A stretch of DNA of 17,423 nucleotides from assembly GCA_023419055.1 (NCBI GenBank), contig JAEZYO010000529.1:1-17423 (forward strand), given 5' to 3'. The notes under the pieces were generated by a model that was not told the DNA's origin, did no database searches, and worked only from the letters and a program-made list of their open reading frames with translations. Shown piece by piece: positions 6,456 through 12,713 of this stretch; the first letter of the stretch is position 1; each line of letters starts with the position of its first letter. The stretch comes from Pseudomonadota bacterium (lineage in GTDB: Bacteria; Myxococcota; Polyangia; Polyangiales; Polyangiaceae). The translations under genes and the position numbers were made by a program.

Positions 6456-7103
6456 TCAAGGAGACGACCTCGAGCGGCGCCGAGCTTCGGCTCGCCGCGG
6501 CGAACCGCAGCGTCGACAGCGGGTACGCTCAACGGTTCGACGGAGCGCGCCGGTTTTGCCTTCGTTCGAATGTCCCCAACCCATCATGGAGAGGACGCGG
6601 TCGCGTCGCACGATGGCGTGCTGCAAGACGCCAGCCAGGTGCGCCAGAAACGTCGCCATGAGCGCCAGCGCCAGCCAAGTGTGAGCGCTTCTGAGAAGGG
6701 CGTAGGTGTGGAGGTTCTTCGCGAGCAGGTCTAAAAGCCGTACGCTGCCGAAAATCACGATCGGGTACTCGGCGGCTGACAGCATGGCGAGCCCAGTCAG
6801 GGGCAGCGCCAACATCGACACGTAGAGGGCAAGGTTGGCCGCGTTGGCGGCGACGGCCTCCAGGCGTGGCAGATGCCGAGCGAGCGACGGTGCCGGCCGC
6901 GTCAGACGGAGCAGCACGCGCAGCGGGAGCATTAGCAGGATGAGAAAGCCCAACGTTTCGTGCGTCGTGAGCAGCCAGCTGCGTGCAGCACTCACGGAGT
7001 GAGCCAGCCACAGGCCGCCCAGCAGCTGGAGGATGACGGCCACAGCCATGATCCAGTGCAGCGCGCGGAGCGCGGGGTGAAAGCGGGCCGGCGTGCTGGT
7101 CAC
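6456..7103 (-). CDS. Cytochrome b561-family membrane protein
   Basis: A 215-residue four-helix membrane protein of the di-heme cytochrome b561 (YodB/YceJ) type. Helix 1 holds ALHWIMAVAVILQLLGGLWL, helix 2 the THETLGFLILLMLPLRVLL motif, helix 3 NLALYVSMLALPLTGLAML, and helix 4 HTWLALALMATFLAHLAGVL. Heme-ligand candidates are the His in ALHW, in THETLG, and in the AHTW/LAHLAG/QHA group. It moves electrons in the inner membrane, probably between quinol and a periplasmic acceptor. GTG at 7103 overlaps the peroxidase stop as GTGA. Pairing with catalase-family peroxidase genes is recurrent and suggests an electron donor for peroxide reduction. The family usually ends near VRRDRVLSMMGWG; about 35 extra Arg-rich residues follow here before the stop. 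Confidence 0.9.
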   Translation of the reverse strand: MTSTPARFHPALRALHWIMAVAVILQLLGGLWLAHSVSAARSWLLTTHETLGFLILLMLPLRVLLRLTRPAPSLARHLPRLEAVAANAANLALYVSMLALPLTGLAMLSAAEYPIVIFGSVRLLDLLAKNLHTYALLRSAHTWLALALMATFLAHLAGVLQHAIVRRDRVLSMMGWGHSNEGKTGALRRTVERTRCRRCGSPRRAEARRRSRSSP

Positions 7104-8122
7104 GAGCCCTCGGCGCGACGGCGGAAAGACGCGGCATAGGCGGCTGAGCGGGCAGCAAGCAGCGGATCGGTTGACGGCTGGATGCCGGGCGGCAGCACCA
7201 GAGGATCGAAGTTCAGGTCACGGCAGCCGTCGGCCTCCTCGGGCGCTACGCGATCGACGACCAGCTCGCCTGCCGTCAGCGTCTTGCGTCCCGCGGGCCA
7301 GCGCAGCGTGGCGTCGCTCAGCGGATCGCCGGGCTCGGCCAGAGTGATCTCCAGCTTCCATCGTAGCGGGGCCTGCAGAACGCGCGCCCTCACGTCGTCG
7401 AACAGAAAATCGGGCGGCTGCTGGGCGAGCTTCTCTGACGCGATGGCCTCGAAAGGCGCTTCGGGCACCAAGGACCAACGCACTGGCTGCCGGGTGCCCG
7501 CGCGATCGACGAAGTAGAAAGCGTTGATGCCGTAGTAGGTACCGTTGGCGAAGCTCGACGGGATCGGCGCCTGCTTCAGGTAGTCGTTGAAGGCCCGTGT
7601 CTCCGGATGCTGGCTCAAGAAGGCCTGCACCGCGTTTGCGTCTGGCTTGCCACCCGGGCCCGGGCGCATGGCGACCTGGAGTGCGACGAAGTCTTCGGGA
7701 CGTTTGACCGGGAAGATGGGGGTGTGGTCCATGGCGGTGCGCCATTCCTCGCCGTTGTCGGCGACCAGGCGCAGCGCCATGCCGCGGAACACCAAGCGGC
7801 CATCGGGGGCGTGCGGCTTGCCGCCGCCGGTCGAAAAGCGACCGACGACGCGCGACCTCGCCTCCGGCGCGAGCGAGCGCGCTCGGGTGAGCAAGCCTGC
7901 CTTGCCGTTCGAGTCGAAGTGACCGCTGAAGCAGGCTCCCTTGGCGTGAGCGCGACGGGCGGCTGGGTAGGTCCCGTCGCGGCGCTCGAGCGCGTCGACG
8001 ATGCGGGTGGGAGTGACGCGGCCGCCGAAAACGGCGCCTGCGAACGCAAACACCGTCGCGGCCCCGCCGATGAGGGCGCAAACCAACGCTGGACGGATCA
8101 CAGCTTGGAGGTCAATCGTCAT
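7100..8122 (-). CDS. Catalase-family (heme) peroxidase
   Basis: A 340-residue catalase-related peroxidase, shorter than full catalases (about 480 or more). Residues 10-34 form a hydrophobic N-terminal helix (signal peptide or anchor), so it probably acts in the periplasm. The distal heme motif RRAHAKGACFSGHF supplies His59; VVGRFSTGGG and FRGMALRL are conserved core stretches. DHTPIFPVKRPEDF follows, where catalases have a distal Asn and this protein seems to have Asp132. The proximal heme-ligating Tyr329 sits in ARSAAYAASF (R-x3-Y). It reduces peroxides with an electron donor, plausibly the coupled cytochrome b561. ATG at 8122 has TAGGAA close upstream. An ECF-type promoter, GGAAT-N16-CGTC, precedes it, matching one in front of the divergent sigma gene. 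Confidence 0.92.
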   Translation of the reverse strand: MTIDLQAVIRPALVCALIGGAATVFAFAGAVFGGRVTPTRIVDALERRDGTYPAARRAHAKGACFSGHFDSNGKAGLLTRARSLAPEARSRVVGRFSTGGGKPHAPDGRLVFRGMALRLVADNGEEWRTAMDHTPIFPVKRPEDFVALQVAMRPGPGGKPDANAVQAFLSQHPETRAFNDYLKQAPIPSSFANGTYYGINAFYFVDRAGTRQPVRWSLVPEAPFEAIASEKLAQQPPDFLFDDVRARVLQAPLRWKLEITLAEPGDPLSDATLRWPAGRKTLTAGELVVDRVAPEEADGCRDLNFDPLVLPPGIQPSTDPLLAARSAAYAASFRRRAEGS

Positions 8123-8170
8123 GATTTCCTAGGGTTACGGCGACCAGGGCGGGCCGCCTCTTGGCCCATG

Positions 8171-8195
8171 GACGTCGCTGCGCCTCGGCTATTCC
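8171..8195 (-). promoter_or_regulatory. Putative ECF promoter for the peroxidase-cytochrome operon
   Basis: On the minus strand GGAAT (8195-8191) and CGTC (8174-8171) are separated by 16 bases, the normal -35/-10 geometry for ECF sigma factors. Transcription would start near 8164, about 42 bases before the peroxidase ATG. An identical pair with the same spacer faces the other way at 8210-8234. Confidence 0.6.
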
Positions 8196-8209
8196 GAACC
8201 AAGTTCCGT

Positions 8210-8236
8210 GGAATAAAGGAAGGCCGGCGGCGTCTC
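8210..8236 (+). promoter_or_regulatory. Putative autoregulated ECF sigma promoter
   Basis: GGAAT (8210-8214), a 16-base spacer and CGTC (8231-8234) match the ECF consensus and repeat exactly the elements of the divergent promoter. The start point would be near 8241, leaving a leader of only about 9 bases before the ATG at 8250. This agrees with the lack of a ribosome site there. Confidence 0.6.
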
Positions 8237-8249
8237 ATGCTGGCAAACG

Positions 8250-8762
8250 ATGGCTGCGCTGGCTGATGACGAGATTCGCGCGGAGCTGCCCGGGCTGCGG
8301 CGTTTCGCTTTGTCACTCACGCGCGACGCGAGCGCCGCCGACGATCTGGTGCAAGCGAGCTTGGAGCGTGCGTTCGTACGCGAGGGGACGCGCAACGAGG
8401 GCGGCAACCTGCGAGCGTGGCTCTTCTCGATCTTGTACCGGCAGTTCTTGGACGGCCAGCGCGGTCGCCGACGGTTCGGACGCCTTCTCAGCGCGCTGCG
8501 GGCGCAGGTGGCGGACAGCACGGCCGGGACTCCCGAAGAGGTATTCTTCGCCAGCGCAGAGCTTCGCGCCTTCGTGCGGCTGCCGGAAGAACAGCGTGCA
8601 GTCTTGATGTTGGTGGCGGTCGAAGGGCTCGGTTACCGGGAAGCCGCAGAGGTGTTGGACGTGCCGATCGGGACGGTGATGTCGCGGCTCTCTCGCGCGC
8701 GGGCGGCGCTTTCGAAACTGAGCGAAGCGGCGCCGGCGCGACCGCTCAAGTTGGTGAAATGA
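8250..8762 (+). CDS. ECF sigma factor, probable activator of the peroxidase operon
   Basis: A 170-residue ECF sigma factor. Region 2 includes LPGLRRFALSLTRDASAADD, LVQASLERAF and LRAWLFSILYRQFLD. Region 4 starts at FVRLPEEQRAVLMLVAVEGL and contains the helix-turn-helix YREAAEVLDVPIGTVMSRLS, then RARAAL. It directs polymerase to GGAAT/CGTC-type promoters, two of which flank its own start, one for itself and one for the divergent peroxidase-cytochrome pair. The anti-sigma gene overlaps its stop as ATGA. ATG at 8250 gives the standard length. The arrangement (ECF sigma, membrane anti-sigma, catalase-like peroxidase, cytochrome b561) is a recurrent oxidative-stress unit in proteobacteria. The inducing signal is not visible in the sequence. 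Confidence 0.93.
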   Translation: MAALADDEIRAELPGLRRFALSLTRDASAADDLVQASLERAFVREGTRNEGGNLRAWLFSILYRQFLDGQRGRRRFGRLLSALRAQVADSTAGTPEEVFFASAELRAFVRLPEEQRAVLMLVAVEGLGYREAAEVLDVPIGTVMSRLSRARAALSKLSEAAPARPLKLVK

Positions 8763-9538
8763 GGCGGATGGCATACACCGAAGACGACCTGCAAGCATTC
8801 GTGGACGGCGAGCTGGACGAGGTGATGCGCGAGCGCTTCGACGCGCTCTTGGCCACGGATCCAGCGCTGGCCGCACGTGTAGCCGAGCTCCGGCAAACGG
8901 ATGCGCGGCTGCGCACGGCGGTTTTGCAGGGGCTTTCGCGCCCGCCTCATCCGGAGCTCGATCCGGCGGCGATCCGACGGCGAACGCGGGGGCGCAGCGC
9001 GTCGCGGCAGCGGCTGGTGTTGGCGGCGGCATTGGCGCTGGCCTTGGGCGGCGCGGGCGGCTGGTACGCACGCGGCAGCGCATTGAACGAGCCGATGCAA
9101 GACGCGATGGATGCGCATCGTGTGTTCGCGCTCGACGCCCTGCCCATGGAGGTGAAAACGAGCGACCCGGTCGAGCTGCGGCACGCGCTCGAAGCGCGCA
9201 TCCAGCGCACGTTACCCGTTGCCGATCTCACCCGCGACGGCTTCACGCTGCTCGGCGGGCGCGTGCTGTCCACGAGCGACGGCCCTGCCGCGCTCGTGCT
9301 CTACCAGGACCGCGAAGGTTCCAAGCTGAGCTTCTACCTTCGCCCGAGCTCCAAGACCGCGCCCGGTACTCGCGGTTCGCGCCAAGAAGGCGCTCTACTC
9401 GCCCAATACTGGTTCCAGAATGGCTATGGCTTCGCGCTCGTCGGCAAGGCCGCCGATCCGCGCACCGAACGTATCAAAGATCGCTTCGGCGCTGATTGCT
9501 GCGAGGTCAGGGCTCTGCCGGAGCGCTTCAGCCTCTGA
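8759..9538 (+). CDS. Transmembrane anti-sigma factor
   Basis: A 259-residue single-pass protein. Residues 4-60 form the anti-sigma domain seen in FecR/RsiW-like regulators (AYTEDDLQAFVDGELD, then ATDPALAARVAELRQTDARL), but without the HxxxCxxC zinc site. A basic patch (RRRTRGRSASRQR) precedes a transmembrane helix at about 85-104 (LVLAAALALALGGAGGWYA), placing the last 155 residues in the periplasm. That sensor part ends in GADCCEVRALPERFSL, where the vicinal Cys247-Cys248 are the only cysteines in the protein. ATG at 8759 overlaps the sigma stop (ATGA); an alternative ATG at 8768 would remove three residues. It should hold the sigma factor inactive until a signal outside the membrane, plausibly peroxide or disulphide stress, releases it. 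Confidence 0.88.
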   Translation: MRRMAYTEDDLQAFVDGELDEVMRERFDALLATDPALAARVAELRQTDARLRTAVLQGLSRPPHPELDPAAIRRRTRGRSASRQRLVLAAALALALGGAGGWYARGSALNEPMQDAMDAHRVFALDALPMEVKTSDPVELRHALEARIQRTLPVADLTRDGFTLLGGRVLSTSDGPAALVLYQDREGSKLSFYLRPSSKTAPGTRGSRQEGALLAQYWFQNGYGFALVGKAADPRTERIKDRFGADCCEVRALPERFSL

Positions 9539-9620
9539 GCGAGGCGCGTGTCCGAGTGCGAGCCGGGGTGAGAGCGACATGGACTTGAAACCGACTGAGG
9601 CTCCCGAGGTGACCGATTCG

Positions 9621-10316
9621 CTACGCGCCCGAGCGCTCTGCCTCGCCTGCATGCCACGCGGGGTTGCTCGCGAAGGCAGCCGCGCAATGGAGCGAGCAGA
9701 ACCAGAACACGCGGTTCTGAAAACGCAGGCTGCCCGTCGCGCTGCGACGATCGATGGGCGTTCGGCACACGGGGTCGATGGGCGTGTCGGTATCGCCGAG
9801 CACGAGCGCGAGCGAGTAGAGCGGCACGAGATCTCGAACGTTCTTGAGCGGCACCGGGCCGAGCTCGGCCGTGGGGATCCCGGCCTCGCGCGCGGCTTCT
9901 TCGATCGGCTTCGTTCCGAGCACTTCCCCCGCGTACGCCTCTGCGGACACGCGGGCCGCGAGGTTCACCGCGGCGCCGAACACGTCGTTTCCGCGGACCA
10001 CCGCCAGGCCGTGGTGCATGCCTGCGCGCAGCGTCGGCATGCGTGGATCCTGCGCCACCTCGTTGAACAGCCGCTCGACGAGCGCCACCCCCGAGGCCGC
10101 CGTGGGCGAGGCCACGAGCACGGCGTCACCGATGGTCTTGATCAGCTGATCGCTCGGGCCGAGCACCGAGCGCGTCTTGGCGAAGAAGCGGGTCGCCAGT
10201 TCCGCGGCGTCGTGATCACCCCGCGCCTCGGTCAGGGCCGTGAAGCCCGCCATGTCGACGAACGCGAACGTCGCTTCGATCCTCTTCGAGGTTTTGGCGG
10301 TGGGGGGACCGTTCAC
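9621..10316 (-). CDS. Class III nucleotide cyclase fused to a YHS metal-binding domain
   Basis: A 231-residue soluble protein. Residues 14-170 are a class III adenylate/guanylate cyclase domain: FAFVDMAGFTALTE with metal-binding Asp21, LIKTIGDAVLVAS with Asp64, HHGLAVV, and DVFGAAVNLAARVSAEA with the catalytic Asn118 and Arg122. The usual nucleotide-selecting Asp/Thr after the FG is Ala, so base preference is uncertain. Residues 178-222 form a YHS/TRASH-like module: DPVC (Cys183), a strand GSLRFQNRVFWFC (Cys206) and SLHC (Cys210), which in other proteins binds heavy metals such as Cu or Zn. Start is the GTG at 10316; no ATG precedes the catalytic strand. It is a single gene, convergent with the anti-sigma gene. 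The fusion suggests a metal- or redox-controlled second-messenger enzyme. Confidence 0.88.
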   Translation of the reverse strand: MNGPPTAKTSKRIEATFAFVDMAGFTALTEARGDHDAAELATRFFAKTRSVLGPSDQLIKTIGDAVLVASPTAASGVALVERLFNEVAQDPRMPTLRAGMHHGLAVVRGNDVFGAAVNLAARVSAEAYAGEVLGTKPIEEAAREAGIPTAELGPVPLKNVRDLVPLYSLALVLGDTDTPIDPVCRTPIDRRSATGSLRFQNRVFWFCSLHCAAAFASNPAWHAGEAERSGA

Positions 10317-10490
10317 GCGCTAGCCAGGGTACCCGCTTTCTGGCGTGTGCGCAGCGGTGGTCGATCTGGGCGCGCGGCGCGAAATCGCCGAACGTCTGAG
10401 CCGCCCGGAGCAGCCGTGTGGCACGCGAGCCCACCTCGTCTTCCAGCGCCACCCGCTCGAACCCGAGCTCTAACCTGGCCTTTCGCGTCG

Positions 10491-11021
10491 CTAGCCGCGA
10501 ACACAGCAGCCGCAGCCCGCCGCTGGTGAGAACGTGCCGGTCTGGTTGGACTCCAGCCAGCGACCCGTCTTCGAGCTGGTCAGGTCCAAGGTGATCTCCT
10601 TGCCGGCCGGTCCCGAGCCAGAGAGCCCGACCATGTCCGTCGTCGGCTCGACCTGGGTCACGATCTGAACGTTGTCAGGCACCTTGATCTTCAGGGTGAC
10701 GACGCGCTTGACCGCGACGACCGACTTGCGCGCCTGCAGGACCTTGTCGACGTCGGCCGCGCTGAGCCCCGTCTGCTTTGCCACCGTAGAAACGACGTCA
10801 CTGAAGGTCTTCGGGCCGGTCGCCAGCGTGGTCGGGCGCGAGACGGGGAGCTTGGTTTGAGCGGCAGCCGGGCGAGCGCCGAGCACCACGCCTCCGACCA
10901 GGGCAGTCGCCGTGGCCAGGAGCAGCTCCCTGCGACCGTTCGGCTCGGTGGGGGTGTCGATGGCTTCTCGAGGTGCCTCGTTCGAATCGTCCCGCTCGTT
11001 CGAATCGTCTCGACCGTCCAT
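10491..11021 (-). CDS. Tat-signal protein with C-terminal GCGCC: candidate RiPP precursor or partner
   Basis: A 176-residue protein of no recognised family. The ATG at 11021 has AGGAGG nine bases upstream; a TTG six bases earlier is too close to that site. An acidic N terminus carries a duplicated DDSNER unit (18-bp DNA tandem repeat, 10977-11012). GRRELLLATATALVGG with a following ARPAAAQ (about 29-55) looks like a twin-arginine signal peptide and AxA cleavage site. The middle has helices SDVVSTVAKQTGLSAADVDK, faintly like an HU N terminus, then strands VVTLKIKVPDNVQIV and KEITLDLTSS. All three cysteines lie in the last eight residues (GCGCCVRG: Cys170, 172, 173). It follows the YcaO gene on the same strand by 105 bp. 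GCGCC is the kind of tail azoline-forming YcaO enzymes modify, so a substrate role is plausible but unproven. Confidence 0.7.
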   Translation of the reverse strand: MDGRDDSNERDDSNEAPREAIDTPTEPNGRRELLLATATALVGGVVLGARPAAAQTKLPVSRPTTLATGPKTFSDVVSTVAKQTGLSAADVDKVLQARKSVVAVKRVVTLKIKVPDNVQIVTQVEPTTDMVGLSGSGPAGKEITLDLTSSKTGRWLESNQTGTFSPAAGCGCCVRG

Positions 11022-11126
11022 ATTCAAGAGCCTCCTGGTCCTCGGAAGAGTTAGCTCTTCACCGGGCCGAGCGTCAACTCGGGGGCAGAAGCCTCGAGGA
11101 AACAGTGCCGCATCGACGAGCTCCGC

Positions 11127-12650
11127 CTAGGGGAAGGGGTGCGGGCGACCGCAGTCTTCCAGCTTGAACCTGGCGAGCGCTGCGCGCGGGGCGCTCGCGG
11201 CGCCGAAGCCGAACAGGGGCAGACCGGGAGCGACCACGCGCACGACCGTGTACCCGCACCAGGCGCAGTCGGGCGGCGTGATGTCCACTACCGCAGCGTC
11301 GGGCGCCACGTCGACGAGTTCGTCGAAGATGCGCTGATGAGGTGGCTCTTTCGGATCGAAGGGGGGCATGGCGGGCGTGCGACGGATCGCGTCCGAGAGC
11401 TCGGCGGCCCGCTCGGGACGAGCAGCATAATACAGGGGGTGGGCGATCGCCTCCGAGGTCCCGTCGAGCGGGCGCTCACGCGCCTCTGGCGGAATTGCGG
11501 AGAGCGTGTCCCACGCGAACGCCGCCTCGAGCGCAGCGTGCAGCGCGGCACCGCCGAGCGAGAGCCGGCACGCCGAGCCGAGAGCGACGAACGGATACGC
11601 GGGGGCAAGCGCCGCCGCCAACACCACCGGAACGTCGTCTCTCTCCGTCTGAAGCATTAGCAACAACTCGATGCCCGCCGCCTCGAGTCGCGCGACGAGC
11701 TCGCGCCCTTCCTGTGGCAGGACTTCGAGCGACAACCGCCGTCCGAGAACTCCGCGGTGCCAGCCGACGGTCAGCCGATAGCGTTCCAGCACCTCCCGAG
11801 CTGCAGCCGAGAGCGCCGCATCGCGGCTCGGACCAGCCGCGAGCCCGGTCGAGCACAACCGACCGAAGACGGGCTCGGGCAACTCACGCCGTCGCGTGAG
11901 CAGGACGGAGTGCGCGGGGACGAACAACTTTTGACCGTCAGCCAGACGCTCGCCCGCGACGAACGCCATGCGCGTCTCGGAGCCGAGCCGTTGCCAGCCG
12001 GTCTCGGCGAGCTGCTGCTCACTGAAGTCCGAGAGCGCGGCGAGCGGCGGCACGCGCGGCGCGAGCGCGCGGTGCGTCGCATAGATCAAGTCGCTCCCGC
12101 CATCGCACAGCGCGGCGTAACGCTCGACCGCTTCGCCGATCAGCCCAGCCAGCGCTTGCTCGACGCTGACGGCCTGGGAAGCAACACGCAGCGCTGGCTC
12201 GTCGAGCGGCACCGAAAGCGACGCGGTCGCTCCCGCGCAGAGGCGACCCGACTCACCCGATTGCCAGATGTCGTCGATGTGTACGAGTCCGAGCAGCGGA
12301 TCGAGCAACGGACCCGCGCCGAGGGCTTCCTGGCCGATCGCGGGACGGTGCTGGCTTGCTGCGCAGGCCGCGCAGCCTGGCACGGGCAGGGCCAGGTGAC
12401 GACTCACCCCGTCGTCGCGCGAAAGCGCCAGTGGCCGGACGGGCACCTCGCCGCCGGTTTCGTCCGCCAGCGCCGCTGCCAGCGGGCCGTCATCCGCCTC
12501 GCACACGTCCAGTTCTCCAACCACACTGGTTCCATTCCGCTGCAAGCGCTCGGCGATACACCGGAGACAAGGCGCGCGCGCGACGGCGTCCTCCGTGACG
12601 AAGCAGTCGCCCATGGAGGTGGCAATCCGGATGAAGTGTTTGGTCGACAT
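11127..12650 (-). CDS. YcaO-domain azoline cyclodehydratase with zinc-type N-terminal module
   Basis: A 507-residue YcaO protein. These ATP-dependent enzymes convert Cys, Ser or Thr in a peptide to thiazoline or oxazoline. The YcaO domain spans about 130-507, with GEAVERYAALC, a second Glu-rich helix SAAAREVLERYRLT, and the C-terminal PHPFP, which fits the PxPxP ending of azoline-forming members. The first 100 residues hold PCLRC (Cys28, Cys31) and PGCAAC (Cys93, Cys96), matching the zinc tetrathiolate of the E1-like partner in SagC/D-type fusions, but without the rest of that ThiF-like domain. Leader recognition may therefore be supplied elsewhere. ATG at 12650 is used; the ribosome site is weak. 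It is divergent from the radical SAM operon and upstream of the GCGCC protein on the same strand. Confidence 0.88.
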   Translation of the reverse strand: MSTKHFIRIATSMGDCFVTEDAVARAPCLRCIAERLQRNGTSVVGELDVCEADDGPLAAALADETGGEVPVRPLALSRDDGVSRHLALPVPGCAACAASQHRPAIGQEALGAGPLLDPLLGLVHIDDIWQSGESGRLCAGATASLSVPLDEPALRVASQAVSVEQALAGLIGEAVERYAALCDGGSDLIYATHRALAPRVPPLAALSDFSEQQLAETGWQRLGSETRMAFVAGERLADGQKLFVPAHSVLLTRRRELPEPVFGRLCSTGLAAGPSRDAALSAAAREVLERYRLTVGWHRGVLGRRLSLEVLPQEGRELVARLEAAGIELLLMLQTERDDVPVVLAAALAPAYPFVALGSACRLSLGGAALHAALEAAFAWDTLSAIPPEARERPLDGTSEAIAHPLYYAARPERAAELSDAIRRTPAMPPFDPKEPPHQRIFDELVDVAPDAAVVDITPPDCAWCGYTVVRVVAPGLPLFGFGAASAPRAALARFKLEDCGRPHPFP

Positions 12651-12675
12651 GGGCGATTCTTGAATCCGGCCTGCC

Positions 12676-12705
12676 TTGACGGGCGCGCGGACCCAAAGAG
12701 ATACT
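12676..12705 (+). promoter_or_regulatory. Sigma-70-like promoter of the radical SAM operon, likely leaderless
   Basis: In the 63-bp gap between the divergent YcaO and radical SAM genes, TTGACG (12676-12681) and GATACT (12700-12705) are 18 bp apart, close to the housekeeping consensus. Transcription would start at about 12711-12714, at or next to the ATG at 12714. No Shine-Dalgarno sequence stands in the normal window, consistent with a leaderless mRNA. Confidence 0.45.
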
Positions 12706-12713
12706 CGCCCGCA

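Noticed and set aside
10321..10490. Short minus-strand frames between the cyclase and the GCGCC protein
   Set aside because: There are two overlapping frames in different phases with no ribosome site or recognisable motif; treated as spacer.
9420..10529. 369-codon plus-strand frame across the cyclase region
   Set aside because: It is antisense to a cyclase with all catalytic residues and its translation is low-complexity Arg-rich sequence.
11757..12713. In-frame extension upstream of the radical SAM fusion, which would add about 319 residues
   Set aside because: It runs antisense through the YcaO gene and has low-complexity Arg-rich composition; the ATG at 12714 sits next to a promoter and just before the first conserved motif.
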